Below are positions 1 to 8,985 of a stretch of 64,000 bases of DNA, piece after piece. The position numbers were made by a program, and so were the translations under genes. The stretch covers positions 248,001-312,000 of the forward strand of contig JAEYNX010000034.1 of assembly GCA_023412215.1 (NCBI GenBank), read 5' to 3'. The DNA is from Bacillota bacterium (GTDB lineage: Bacteria > Bacillota > Clostridia > Oscillospirales > Ruminococcaceae). Below the pieces are notes generated by a model. It was given only the letters and a program-made list of their open reading frames with translations, did no database searches and was not told where the DNA came from. Each line of letters starts with the position of its first letter. Position 1 is the first letter of the stretch.

Positions 1-233
1 TGAACGAAGAGGTTATTGCTGCCCTTACCTCCATTGAAGGTTTCCCAACAGACGATAACAGCAAGCAAGCGCTCTATACCACCAAAACCTACCTTGAAAT
101 GCCCATGCACGACAAGAGTGCTGAGATTGAAGTAATTCTTAACGAATGCCATGATAACATCATGACCAAGAACACGACGATCGATCAGGGGCTTGCGGAC
201 ATGAACACCAGAGTTGCAGAGGTTCTGGGTTAA
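1..233 (+). CDS. Sugar ABC transporter solute-binding protein, C-terminal fragment
   Basis: An open frame enters from the left edge and ends in TAA at 231-233, giving about 76 residues. The fragment is rich in polar residues and ends with a helix-like tail, as in the C-terminus of CUT1 extracellular solute-binding proteins. I infer the identity mainly from position: it lies directly upstream of two CUT1 permease genes on the same strand, the usual SBP-permease-permease order. No signal peptide or binding residues are visible because the start lies outside the window. It would bind the oligosaccharide delivered to the permeases at 398-2179. Confidence 0.75.
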   Translation, partial: NEEVIAALTSIEGFPTDDNSKQALYTTKTYLEMPMHDKSAEIEVILNECHDNIMTKNTTIDQGLADMNTRVAEVLG

Positions 234-256
234 GAAACTGTCGCATAAAAGCATAC

Positions 257-295
257 TGAGGGGCGGGCAGATCTGCCCGCCCCTCATTCTTTCTT
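257..295 (+). terminator. Strong stem-loop between SBP and permease genes
   Basis: A perfect inverted repeat with 15-bp GC-rich arms (GAGGGGCGGGCAGA at 258-271 and its complement at 272-285) is followed by a pyrimidine-rich tail. It sits 24 bp after the solute-binding protein stop and 100 bp before the first permease. It could be a partial terminator or an mRNA-stabilising hairpin that raises SBP expression relative to the permeases. Confidence 0.8.
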
Positions 296-397
296 ATACG
301 CACCTTCAATGATCATGCGGCTTTTAGCCACAGATGTGAAGAATTAGCACTATAAACTGCTCTGCACAGGTCGGGCACTAGAAAATGGAGGTAGTTT

Positions 398-1330
398 ATG
401 TCAAGCAATACAGTAACCGCCGGAATATCCGGGCGAAGGTTTAATAAAAAACTTAAAAATAATTTGATTGCCTACAGCTTTATTGCGCCAAACTTTATCG
501 GATTTGCCGTCTTCACTCTGGTGCCGCTGGTGTTTGCGTTTGTGCTGGCTTTTCTGGAATGGGACGGTGCGAACCCGATGAAGTTCGTAGCCTTTGATAA
601 CTTTATACATTTGGTGAAGGATCGCCAGTTTCATAAGGCGTTGATCAACACCGTTCTGTATACGGCGGGGGTCGTACCCCTTACGCTGGTCTGCTCGTTG
701 GGGCTTGCGATTTTACTCAACCAAAAGCTGGCCGGGCGCAACTTCTTCCGCACGGTGTCCTTCTTTCCTTATGTCGCTTCGCTGGTTGCCGTAACCGCCG
801 TATGGAATTTTATCTTCAGTCCGACCAGAGGCCCCATAAACAATCTTCTCAATATGATTACCGGCATTCCCTTCGAGCAGCTTCCGGGATGGGCAGCGGA
901 TAAAGACTGGGCGATTTTTACCGTTATTATCTTTACTGTGTGGAAAAACATGGGGTACTATATGGTAATCTATCTTGCCGGCCTGCAGGGCATAAACCCC
1001 GATCTTTACGAAGCGGCCAGTCTGGACGGGGCAAACGGCTGGCAGCGTTTTCGGCATGTGACAATTCCGCAGCTGGCACCCACCACCTTTTTCGTGACAA
1101 TGATGCTGATTATCAACTCCTTTAAGGTGTACGACATCTTCATCAACCTGTTCGCGGGGGGAGATAACCAGCTCAGCGACTCAACGAGGGTGCTGGTATA
1201 TCAGATTTATAATACGGCGTTCCGTTCGCTGAACTTTGGGTACGCAAGTGCGATCGCGATGGTTTTATTCTTGCTGGTGCTGGCGGTCACGCTCGTTCAG
1301 TTTCGCGGTGAGCGAAAATTAGGCGAATAG
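398..1330 (+). CDS. CUT1 sugar ABC transporter permease (MalF/UgpA-like)
   Basis: This 310-residue integral membrane protein is the first of two permeases forming the translocation pore of a carbohydrate ABC importer. A cationic N-terminus is followed by six predicted membrane segments, beginning around residue 24. The EAA loop that contacts the ATPase is clear at residues 205-225 (EAASLDGANGWQRF). The start is supported by GGAGG 8 bp upstream. The partner permease follows after 12 bp. With GH88 and KduID downstream, the cargo is probably an unsaturated uronate oligosaccharide from pectin or a glycosaminoglycan. The exact substrate cannot be read from the permease. Confidence 0.93.
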   Translation: MSSNTVTAGISGRRFNKKLKNNLIAYSFIAPNFIGFAVFTLVPLVFAFVLAFLEWDGANPMKFVAFDNFIHLVKDRQFHKALINTVLYTAGVVPLTLVCSLGLAILLNQKLAGRNFFRTVSFFPYVASLVAVTAVWNFIFSPTRGPINNLLNMITGIPFEQLPGWAADKDWAIFTVIIFTVWKNMGYYMVIYLAGLQGINPDLYEAASLDGANGWQRFRHVTIPQLAPTTFFVTMMLIINSFKVYDIFINLFAGGDNQLSDSTRVLVYQIYNTAFRSLNFGYASAIAMVLFLLVLAVTLVQFRGERKLGE

Positions 1331-1342
1331 GGGGAAGGTACG

Positions 1343-2179
1343 ATGACTGAGAATAAGAAAAAGAGCAAAACCGGAAGAATAGCGCTTTACATACTGCTTG
1401 TACTGATCGCGCTTTCTATGCTGATCCCATTCGCGTGGATGCTGTCGTCCTCGCTCAAGCTCAACAAGGATGTTTTCAGCTTCCCCATGAAGTGGATACC
1501 TGAGAGCCCGCGCTGGCAGAACTATCAGGATATCTGGACGAGGATCCCGCTGGGGCAGTTTATCCTAAACACCGTTAAGCTCGCCGTAATCGTTACCCTT
1601 TTGCAGCTGTTGTCTTCAAGCTTTGCGGCATATGCATTCGCGAAGCTGCAGTTTAAAGGGCGTAACGCGCTGTTTCTCGGCTATATCGCCACAATAGCGG
1701 TACCGTGGCAGGCATACATGGTGCCGCAGTTTATCATGATGCGGCAGATGGGTTTAAACAACACGCATCTCTCCATCATCTTCCTGCAGGCGTTCTCCGC
1801 CTTCGGTGTGTTTTTGATGCGCCAGTTTTATCAAAGCATCCCCGACGAGCTTTGTGAAGCCGCAAGGATTGACGGGCTGAGCGAGTACGGCATATGGGCG
1901 CGCATCATGCTGCCCCTTTCTAAACCCGCCGTCTCAACGCTGACCATCTTCACCTTCGTCAACACGTGGAACGATTTCCTGGGCCCGCAAATCTACCTGA
2001 CCAAAACCGAGCTAAAGACGATTCAGATCGGGCTTCGAATGTTCATCGCCCAGTATTCGAGCGAATACGGGCTGATTATGGCGGCGAGCGTAATAGCCAT
2101 CATCCCGGTGCTGATTATTTTTCTCTCCCTGCAAAAATATTTCGTGCAGGGAATCGCAACAGCCGGTTTGAAGGGCTGA
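1343..2179 (+). CDS. CUT1 sugar ABC transporter permease (MalG-like)
   Basis: This 278-residue second permease belongs to the same importer as the preceding gene. The N-terminal transmembrane helix at about residues 13-34 ends in the IPFAWMLSSSLK segment typical of MalG-type proteins. The EAA loop reads EAARIDGLSEYGIW, and the C-terminus ends in the usual FVQGIATAGLKG. The ribosome binding site is GGGGGAAGG just upstream. No ATPase gene accompanies the pair, so it presumably uses a shared MsmX/UgpC-type ATPase encoded elsewhere, as is common for CUT1 systems of Firmicutes. Confidence 0.93.
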   Translation: MTENKKKSKTGRIALYILLVLIALSMLIPFAWMLSSSLKLNKDVFSFPMKWIPESPRWQNYQDIWTRIPLGQFILNTVKLAVIVTLLQLLSSSFAAYAFAKLQFKGRNALFLGYIATIAVPWQAYMVPQFIMMRQMGLNNTHLSIIFLQAFSAFGVFLMRQFYQSIPDELCEAARIDGLSEYGIWARIMLPLSKPAVSTLTIFTFVNTWNDFLGPQIYLTKTELKTIQIGLRMFIAQYSSEYGLIMAASVIAIIPVLIIFLSLQKYFVQGIATAGLKG

Positions 2180-2252
2180 CATCCCGCCTTACAGGCATAG
2201 TTTGTTATCCTTCTTAAGCATCAGTGATTCTGTATGGGAGCGAAACACTCAA

Positions 2253-3422
2253 ATGAAAACGGTTTTTGAAGATATACCGGTAATCTCGCCGGCGGAGATT
2301 GAGGACGCTCTTGACCGTGCGACGGAACAGGTGCGGCGCAATCTGCCCGATTTCACCTATTCCTGCCAGACGGCCGCGAGCGTTGGCGGCTTTTATAAAC
2401 AGTCCGACAACGTGCTGTGGACGAATGGGTTCTGGCCGGGAGAGCTTTGGCTGAGCTACGAGTACACCGGTGACAGGCTTTTTCGGTACGCTGCGCTTAT
2501 TCAGGTGCAGAGCTTTTTGCACCGCATTGAAAAGGGCATTGAAGTAGACCATCATGATATGGGGTTTCTCTATTCCCCCTCCTGCGTCGCGGCCTATAAG
2601 CTCACGGGGGACGGGGACGCAAAACAGGCGGCCCTGCTCGCGGCGGACCGGCTGATGCAGCGTTTTCAGCCTAAAGGGGGATTCCTGCAGGCATGGGGAG
2701 CGATGGGCGCGCCCGAAAACTACCGCTTTATTATCGATTGCCTGTTAAACCTGCCGCTGCTCTACTGGGCAAGCGAGGAAACAGGTGTAGAACAATACCG
2801 CGATACGGCGCTGCGGCATACCGCCACCTGCCTTGCCAACTCTATCCGTGAGGACGGCAGCACCTATCACACCTTTTTTATGGACCCTGCCACCGGGCTG
2901 CCCTCTTACGGCGCAACCTGTCAGGGCTACCGCGACGATTCCTTTTGGGCGCGGGGGCAGGCGTGGAGCGTATATGGTGTTGCGCTGTCTTACCGCTATA
3001 CCCGAAACCCCGAGTATATAGAAATCTTTCGCCGCGTGCTTGATTTTTACCTTTCCCGCCTGCCGGAGGACCTGATTCCCTATTGGGACATGATCTTTAC
3101 CACCGGTTCGAAGGAGCCGCGGGATTCCTCGTCGGCTTCCATTGTGGTGTGCGGCCTGCTGGAAATGGCTGAGTATGTTTGCCCCGCTGAGGCCGAAGAG
3201 TACAGAACCTGTGCGAAGCGGATGCTGTGCTCGCTGTATAAGCATTATTCGGTAAAAGCCCCGTCCGTATCCAATGGGCTGGTGCTGCACGGTACCTACA
3301 GCAAGAGGTCGCCTTACAATACCTGTACGCCGGAGGGCGTGGACGAGTGCGTCTCGTGGGGGGACTATTTTTATATGGAGGCGCTCACGAGAGTAAAAAC
3401 CGACTGGAAGCCGTACTGGTAA
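2253..3422 (+). CDS. GH88 unsaturated glucuronyl/galacturonyl hydrolase
   Basis: This enzyme cleaves the terminal 4,5-unsaturated uronic acid from oligosaccharides made by polysaccharide lyases. It hydrates the double bond, and the product becomes 5-keto-4-deoxyuronate, the substrate of KduI downstream. The (alpha/alpha)6-barrel family is recognised by the HHDMGF segment and the IIDCLLNLPLL segment. These match the two catalytic aspartates of Bacillus GL1 UGL (here about D102 and D162 from the chosen start). I chose the ATG at 2253; an in-frame upstream start at 2202 would add 17 residues with no homologous look. No signal peptide is seen, so it acts in the cytoplasm on imported oligosaccharides. 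GH105 is the main alternative. Confidence 0.88.
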   Translation: MKTVFEDIPVISPAEIEDALDRATEQVRRNLPDFTYSCQTAASVGGFYKQSDNVLWTNGFWPGELWLSYEYTGDRLFRYAALIQVQSFLHRIEKGIEVDHHDMGFLYSPSCVAAYKLTGDGDAKQAALLAADRLMQRFQPKGGFLQAWGAMGAPENYRFIIDCLLNLPLLYWASEETGVEQYRDTALRHTATCLANSIREDGSTYHTFFMDPATGLPSYGATCQGYRDDSFWARGQAWSVYGVALSYRYTRNPEYIEIFRRVLDFYLSRLPEDLIPYWDMIFTTGSKEPRDSSSASIVVCGLLEMAEYVCPAEAEEYRTCAKRMLCSLYKHYSVKAPSVSNGLVLHGTYSKRSPYNTCTPEGVDECVSWGDYFYMEALTRVKTDWKPYW

Positions 3423-3505
3423 CCGCGGCGTATTTCTGAAAGAGGCGAAACCGCAAGCATGACGGCTTCTTTAAACATGATTACCCCGAAGGAGATTGAT
3501 TCTTT

Positions 3506-5203
3506 ATGAAACTTCATAGCAAACAGGACTTTCAGGTCCTGATGCATCTCTTTCTCGACCCGTTGAAGCCCCTGTACAGCAGCGGCGGCGCACATTTGCA
3601 TCTTGGAGAGACCGGCGCGACCTATCAAGAGGAGGTCGCGGAGCTGGAGGCCTTCTCCCGCCCCTTGTGGGGGCTTGTCCCCTATTGGATGGGCGGAGGG
3701 GTCGATGAAACATTTGAGCGGATCTATCGCAAGGGTCTGGCTAACGGCACGAGCCTTCAAAGCCCGGAATACTGGGGCGGCTTTAGCGATTACGACCAGC
3801 GCTTTGTGGAGATGGCGGCAATCGCCTGCGGCTTATTGTTTGCGCCGCAGAAGCTATGGGAGCCACTCTCGGCAGAGGAAAAAGCCGCACTTGTTCAGTG
3901 GCTTGACGGCATCAACGGCCACACCATACCGGACTGCAACTGGCAGTTCTTCCGTGTGCTGGTTAATCTGGCGCTTAAGAAATGCGGCATGCCGTGCAGT
4001 GAGGAAAGACTGACGGACGGCTTGGAGCAGATCGATTCATACTATCTCGGCGGGGGCTGGTACCGCGACGGCGCTTCCTGCCAGAAGGATTATTATATTC
4101 CCTTCGCCATACATTACTATGGGCTGATATACGCGACGGCTATGGAAAAGGAAGACCCGGTGCGCTGTGCCTTATATAAGGCGCGCGCAACGGAGTTTGC
4201 GCAGGACTTTATCTATTGGTTTGCAGACGACGGGGCTGCGCTGCCGTTCGGCAGGTCGCTTACCTACCGTTTCGCGCAGGCCGGCTTCTGGTCGGCGTGC
4301 CTTTTCGCAGGCATTGAGCCTTTCCCGGTTAAGGTGATGAAGGGAATCATCGTACGGCATTTTGAATACTGGTTAAGCCGGGATATCGTTGACCGCGACG
4401 GCATTCTGACCATCGGTTACGGCTACCCGAACCTGATTATGGCGGAACGGTACAACGCGCCGGGCTCCCCGTATTGGAGCATGAAAGCCTTTCTGTTTCT
4501 GGCGCTGCCCGACGAGCACCCGTTCTGGCGGGCGGATGCCGCCCCGCTGCCCGTGCTTAGGCCGCTGAAGGCCCTGAAGGGCGCCGATATGCTGATACAG
4601 CGGCGCGCGGGGGATGTGGTCGCCTATACGCCCGGCGCGTGCGAGCTGTTCGGGCACGGGCACCTGCCGGAAAAGTACAGCAAATTCGCGTACTCCACAA
4701 GGTTTGGGTTCAGCGTGGCGCGTTCCCAGCTGGTACTGCATGAGAACGCACCGGACAGTATGCTGGCATTCGTACTGGACGGCAGCAGTTATGTCTTTAC
4801 CCGGCTTGCCGGTACGCAGTACGAGGCGACGGATACGGCGGTGTATGCCGAGTGGTCGCCGTTCCCGGGCATTACGGTAAAAACGGTTATCACGCCCACC
4901 TCCGCCGGGCATACGCGGCGCCACGAGATCGAAAGCCGGTATGACTGCACGGCATACGACTGCGGGTTTGCGGTGGATAAGTTCTGCGAAGGATATGCCG
5001 AAAGTTTAGCCGACAATACGGCGAGCGTGCGCAACGCCGCCTGCGGGTGCACGGTGGCGGGCCGCGGCCCCGGTGCAACGCCCTATATCATTGAGGCTGA
5101 CCCGAATACGAACACCCTCTGCCGCAACACAAAAATCCCCGCCATGCGGTACACCGTTACAAAGGGGAAGCATGTGATAGAGACACAGGTTGTCACCTCC
5201 TAG
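3506..5203 (+). CDS. DUF2264 domain protein (putative glycan-active enzyme)
   Basis: This 565-residue protein has the N-terminal DUF2264 pattern, with a PLWGLVPYWMGGG segment and repeated aromatic-rich helices suggesting an (alpha/alpha) toroid. The C-terminal third looks beta-rich. DUF2264 proteins often sit with GH88/GH105 enzymes and uronate catabolism genes, but I know of no settled activity. There is no signal peptide, so it is probably cytoplasmic and acts on the same imported uronate oligosaccharides as the GH88 enzyme. The start has GGAG at good spacing. By analogy with toroid-fold lyases and hydrolases, it could be a lyase or hydrolase acting before or after GH88; this is inference. 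Confidence 0.8.
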   Translation: MKLHSKQDFQVLMHLFLDPLKPLYSSGGAHLHLGETGATYQEEVAELEAFSRPLWGLVPYWMGGGVDETFERIYRKGLANGTSLQSPEYWGGFSDYDQRFVEMAAIACGLLFAPQKLWEPLSAEEKAALVQWLDGINGHTIPDCNWQFFRVLVNLALKKCGMPCSEERLTDGLEQIDSYYLGGGWYRDGASCQKDYYIPFAIHYYGLIYATAMEKEDPVRCALYKARATEFAQDFIYWFADDGAALPFGRSLTYRFAQAGFWSACLFAGIEPFPVKVMKGIIVRHFEYWLSRDIVDRDGILTIGYGYPNLIMAERYNAPGSPYWSMKAFLFLALPDEHPFWRADAAPLPVLRPLKALKGADMLIQRRAGDVVAYTPGACELFGHGHLPEKYSKFAYSTRFGFSVARSQLVLHENAPDSMLAFVLDGSSYVFTRLAGTQYEATDTAVYAEWSPFPGITVKTVITPTSAGHTRRHEIESRYDCTAYDCGFAVDKFCEGYAESLADNTASVRNAACGCTVAGRGPGATPYIIEADPNTNTLCRNTKIPAMRYTVTKGKHVIETQVVTS

Positions 5204-5300
5204 TAGCGATACTTGTGTGAGTATTCCGAAACAGGCAGAATCTTATACCAAATCCCTTTTCAAATATGCCGTTTAGTATTACAAAAGCGAGGTTATACCG

Positions 5301-6131
5301 ATGCAGGGAAAAATCCGGTTAAAGGTAGTTAGCAGAACAGGAGAGGTGCGCGCGGCAAGCGACAACGGAGAACGCGTGAGCCTCGTATACCCCAACGAAT
5401 ATGAAAATGGAGATTATATCACTCTGGAAAGCGACAGGCCGGGGCTGTTTTACATGGTGCAGTTTGAGGATACGCTGCCCTATGCGCTGATCTATGCACC
5501 ACGTACCGAGATGGTGTATCGTATCCCTTTTGGGGAGGACCGCATCGTGTTTTCCCCGAGAAGCTTTACCGGTACGCGCCACCTTATCCGCGCGCGCCTT
5601 GCCGCGAGAGAAGAGCTTGCCGTACGGCGCTGCCTTTCGATGAACCCCTACGACCGGCACGGAGAAGATGGGTTTTTCCCGCATGCCAGCGCCAATGTGG
5701 AAACACGGGGCGAAAGCGTGTTTGCCGCGTATAACGCCATAGACGGGATGTTCGAAAACACCTCGCACGGCGCGTGGCCCTACCAGAGCTGGGGCATCAA
5801 CCGCGACCCCGATGCCCGGTGGCGGCTGGATTTCGGCAGACCGGTACTCATTGATGAGATCCGCATGACCCTGCGGGCAGACTTCCCCCACGATAACTAC
5901 TGGACAAGGGCAACCGTCGCGTTTTCCGACGGAAGCAGCGAGGTGCTGCCGCTCATAAAAACCGCCGAGCCGCAGCCTTTTCCCCTAGTACCCCGCACCG
6001 TGGAATGGCTGGTGCTGAAGGATCTGGTTCAGGCCGAGGGGGAATCGCCCTTTCCCGCCCTTACCCAACTGGAGGCATGGGGCTGCGAGCCGGTTTTTTC
6101 GTCGGCGAAGGAGAATAAAACAGCCCGCTAA
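5301..6131 (+). CDS. Unrecognised protein with discoidin-like C-terminal domain, uronate operon
   Basis: I do not recognise this 276-residue protein as a named family. The N-terminal ~110 residues look like a small beta-domain. Residues ~120-265 resemble a carbohydrate-binding F5/8 type C (galactose-binding-like) domain. The features suggesting this are 'AYNAIDGMFENTSHG', 'PYQSWGINRDPDARWRLDFG' and 'IDEIRMTLRADFPHDNYW', matching the usual pattern of a loop with an Asp/Gly, then W.i.lg and v..i.l. No signal peptide is present. It lies between DUF2264 and kduI with GAGG upstream of its ATG, so it is clearly operon-encoded. It may be a cytoplasmic glycan-binding accessory protein or an unusual enzyme of uronate processing. 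Confidence 0.7.
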   Translation: MQGKIRLKVVSRTGEVRAASDNGERVSLVYPNEYENGDYITLESDRPGLFYMVQFEDTLPYALIYAPRTEMVYRIPFGEDRIVFSPRSFTGTRHLIRARLAAREELAVRRCLSMNPYDRHGEDGFFPHASANVETRGESVFAAYNAIDGMFENTSHGAWPYQSWGINRDPDARWRLDFGRPVLIDEIRMTLRADFPHDNYWTRATVAFSDGSSEVLPLIKTAEPQPFPLVPRTVEWLVLKDLVQAEGESPFPALTQLEAWGCEPVFSSAKENKTAR

Positions 6132-6154
6132 AATAAGCAGAAGGAGCAAACGAT

Positions 6155-6997
6155 ATGGATACCAGATATTCGATAAACCCAAAGGATTTCAAGCGCTGTA
6201 CCACCGAGGAGATCCGCCGGGAATATCTTATCGAAAACCTGTACCGGCCGGACCGGATGGTAGCGGTGTACAGCCATGTAGACCGTATGGTGACCATGGG
6301 CTGCATGCCCGTCACGGAAAGGGTGAGCATCGACAAAGGGATGGACGTATGGAAAAGCTTCGGCACGCATTTTCTGCTGGAGCGCCGTGAGGCAGGCATC
6401 TTCAACATCGGCGGCGGCGGTACGATACACGTTGACGGTACGGCCTACCCGATGGGACGCCGCGACTGTCTTTATGTTACCAAGGGTGCCCGGGAAGTCA
6501 CCTTTGAAAGTGCTAACCCGTCGAGCCCAGCCAGATTTTATATGGTGAGCGCGCCCGCTCACACCTCGTATCAGACGACGTTTATCGGCATCAAGGATGC
6601 TGCCAAGCGCCCGCTCGGCAGCACGGAAACCAGCAACAAGCGGGTGATCAACCAGTTCATTCACCCGGATGTACTGCAAACCTGCCAGCTCAGCATGGGC
6701 CTAACGGTACTGGAGCCGGGCAGTGTCTGGAACACCATGCCGGTGCATACCCATGAGCGCCGGATGGAGGTGTACATGTATTTTGATATCCCACAGGACA
6801 ACGTTGTATTCCATCTGATGGGCGAGGGCAGTGAGACGCGCCATATCGTCCTGCAGAACGAGCAGGCCGTCATCAGCCCGTCCTGGAGCATCCATTCGGG
6901 CTGCGGCACCGCGAGCTATTCGTTCATCTGGGCAATGGGGGGAGAAAACCAGGCGTTTGACGATATGGATACCATCTCTACTAATAGCCTGCAATAG
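6155..6997 (+). CDS. kduI: 5-dehydro-4-deoxy-D-glucuronate isomerase
   Basis: KduI interconverts 5-keto-4-deoxyuronate (from unsaturated uronates) and 2,5-diketo-3-deoxygluconate. The 280-residue length is normal for this cupin-fold family. The zinc ligands are visible as H198, H200 and E205 in the MPVHTHERRMEVYMYF segment and H247 in the SIHSGCG segment. The C-terminus carries the characteristic WAMGGENQAFDDMD. The ribosome binding site AGAAGGAG precedes the start. It lies directly upstream of KduD, which uses its product, confirming the pathway. Confidence 0.96.
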   Translation: MDTRYSINPKDFKRCTTEEIRREYLIENLYRPDRMVAVYSHVDRMVTMGCMPVTERVSIDKGMDVWKSFGTHFLLERREAGIFNIGGGGTIHVDGTAYPMGRRDCLYVTKGAREVTFESANPSSPARFYMVSAPAHTSYQTTFIGIKDAAKRPLGSTETSNKRVINQFIHPDVLQTCQLSMGLTVLEPGSVWNTMPVHTHERRMEVYMYFDIPQDNVVFHLMGEGSETRHIVLQNEQAVISPSWSIHSGCGTASYSFIWAMGGENQAFDDMDTISTNSLQ

Positions 6998-7024
6998 AAC
7001 ATCTATACAAAGGAGAATAAAATC

Positions 7025-7825
7025 ATGATACATACCGATATGTTTACACTCAAAGGAAAGATTGCGCTGGTTACAGGCGGGTCGTATGGCATCGGGCTTG
7101 CGATTGCCTGCGGGTTTGCGCAGGCCGGTGCGACGATCGTATTCAACGATATCAACGCGGAGCTGGTGGAAAAGGGGCTTGACGCCTACCGGCAGCAGGG
7201 AATAAAAGCGCACGGCTATGTCTTCGACGTGACCGACGAGCAGGCAGTGACGGACTCTGTCGCACAGATTAAGAAGGATGTCGGCGTTATCGACATCCTT
7301 GTAAACAACGCGGGGATCATTAAACGCATCCCCATGCTTCAGATGAGCGCCGCCGATTTTCGCAAGGTGATCGACGTCGACCTAAACGGCCCCTTCATCA
7401 TGTCCAAGGCGGTAATACCGGGTATGCTTGAGAAGGACCACGGCAAGATCATTAACATCTGCAGTATGATGAGCGAGCTGGGGCGCGAGACGGTATCCGC
7501 CTACGCGGCGGCGAAGGGTGGGCTGAAGATGCTTACGAGAAATATCTGCAGTGAGTATGGCGGGCAAAATATCCAATGCAACGGCATCGGCCCCGGCTAT
7601 ATCGAAACACCGCAAACCGCCCCGCTGCGGGAGCGCAAGCCCGACGGAACGCGCCACCCCTTCGACCAGTTCATTCTCAGCAAAACGCCTGCGTGCCGCT
7701 GGGGCACGACGGACGACCTTGTGGGCCCCGCCGTTTTTCTGGCAAGCGGAGCATCCGACTTTGTAAACGGCCATATCCTGTATGTGGACGGCGGCATCCT
7801 CGCTTACATCGGCAAGCAGCCGTAA
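7025..7825 (+). CDS. kduD: 2-dehydro-3-deoxy-D-gluconate 5-dehydrogenase (SDR family)
   Basis: This 266-residue short-chain dehydrogenase reduces 2,5-diketo-3-deoxygluconate to 2-keto-3-deoxygluconate (KDG). The cofactor motif TGGSYGIG is at residues 17-24, NNAG at 94-97, and the catalytic Ser-Tyr-Lys is S147, Y160 and K164. It ends the operon: a rho-independent terminator follows within 25 bp. KDG kinase and KDPG aldolase are not in this operon. Other SDR sugar dehydrogenases look similar, but the kduI neighbour makes the assignment firm. Confidence 0.94.
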   Translation: MIHTDMFTLKGKIALVTGGSYGIGLAIACGFAQAGATIVFNDINAELVEKGLDAYRQQGIKAHGYVFDVTDEQAVTDSVAQIKKDVGVIDILVNNAGIIKRIPMLQMSAADFRKVIDVDLNGPFIMSKAVIPGMLEKDHGKIINICSMMSELGRETVSAYAAAKGGLKMLTRNICSEYGGQNIQCNGIGPGYIETPQTAPLRERKPDGTRHPFDQFILSKTPACRWGTTDDLVGPAVFLASGASDFVNGHILYVDGGILAYIGKQP

Positions 7826-7846
7826 CCTTCGTCAGAACCGGCTATA

Positions 7847-7902
7847 GAGGCATGAAGAAGAGGAAACGCTTCCGCTTTTCTCTTCTCCATGCCTCATTTT
7901 AT
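7847..7902. terminator. Bidirectional terminator between kduD and ROK gene
   Basis: A long inverted repeat pairs GAGGCATG at 7847-7854 with CATGCCTC at 7888-7895 and continues through AGAAGAG/CTCTTCT. T-rich stretches follow. It lies between convergent genes and can serve both strands. Confidence 0.85.
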
Positions 7903-7925
7903 ATCGATCAGCGCGTTATGGATAG

Positions 7926-8915
7926 TCACTCTGCTATAGCCCGTTCAAGCCGCTGTTTGGCGTAGATCGCCGCCCCGACCATACCCGCGGCATCGCCCAG
8001 AGCTGCCGTCACAATGGTACAGGCTGCATTAGAAATCCTTAATGCATGGTGATCTACAACCTCTCTCGCTTTGCTTAATAATCTTTCGCCCGCACCCGCC
8101 ATCCCGCCGCCAAGGATGATAACCTCGGGGTTATACAGGTTAATAACGTTTACCAGACCATAACCCAGCAGTTCGCCTGTTTCCTGCAACGTATGCACGG
8201 CAACGGCATCCCCCATATCATAGGCTTCCGATATCATTTGGGCTGTAATCCGGTCATAATCATTTTGCACCCAGTCGCACAGTATGCTTCTTTGCCCGTC
8301 CTGCAGTTTCTCCTTCACTGTACGAATCATACCCAACGCGGAGACATAACGCCCCAAACAGCCAAAGCTGCCGCATTTACAGGGCCGCCCTTCCCGGTAC
8401 ATGTTCATGTGGCCGATTTCACCAACACTGGAGGTCGCGCCGTATAACATCCTGCCGTCTATTACAACACCGGCGCCCAGCCCGGTTCCCAAGGTGAGCA
8501 GCACAACGTTTTTCTTTCCTTTTCCCGCCCCGAGATACCATTCCCCGTACAGGTTAACCCGCACGTCGTTATCTATAAACGCAGGCACACGGAATCTTTC
8601 TTCCACCGATTTTACGACTCGGACATCCTCCCAATCGTGAAAATTCGGTGAGAATTTCGATATTCCATTCTCAATGTCCAAAATTCCCGGAACGCCGATA
8701 CCAATGCACTCGATCTCCCGTTCGGCTAAATGATGCTCGCACAGCAATAAAGCTATCGTATCATTGATCTTATGCAGCACATGGCGCGACCCCAAATTGG
8801 CCTCTGTGGGCGTTCGGAGTTCCGCCGTTTTTATAAAATCCCGGTTAAACGCCGCGGCTTTAAGATTGGTACCACCCAAATCCACACCGATATAATATCT
8901 GTCCAAATGATTCAT
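7926..8915 (-). CDS. ROK family sugar kinase (glucokinase-like)
   Basis: This 329-residue ROK protein has no N-terminal helix-turn-helix, so it is a kinase rather than a NagC/XylR-type repressor. It has the phosphate loop DLGGTNLK at residues 12-19, a catalytic Asp near D117 (IDND) and the structural zinc site H169, C179, C181 and C186 (CKCGSFGC). It closes the beta-galactoside operon and probably phosphorylates glucose released from lactose-like galactosides; another hexose is possible. The start is uncertain. The ATG at 8915 overlaps the Shine-Dalgarno GAGGG, while a TTG at 8906 has better spacing. Confidence 0.88.
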   Translation of the reverse strand: MNHLDRYYIGVDLGGTNLKAAAFNRDFIKTAELRTPTEANLGSRHVLHKINDTIALLLCEHHLAEREIECIGIGVPGILDIENGISKFSPNFHDWEDVRVVKSVEERFRVPAFIDNDVRVNLYGEWYLGAGKGKKNVVLLTLGTGLGAGVVIDGRMLYGATSSVGEIGHMNMYREGRPCKCGSFGCLGRYVSALGMIRTVKEKLQDGQRSILCDWVQNDYDRITAQMISEAYDMGDAVAVHTLQETGELLGYGLVNVINLYNPEVIILGGGMAGAGERLLSKAREVVDHHALRISNAACTIVTAALGDAAGMVGAAIYAKQRLERAIAE

Positions 8916-8985
8916 CCCTCAATACCTAAGCAATATAATATCCGGCAAGTCTTTACTATAAGCGCGAAACATGCAAGGCCACGGC

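Noticed and set aside
2745..3290. 181-residue open frame on the minus strand
   Set aside because: Fully antisense to the GH88 gene, with low-complexity Gly/Arg-rich sequence and no recognisable motif.
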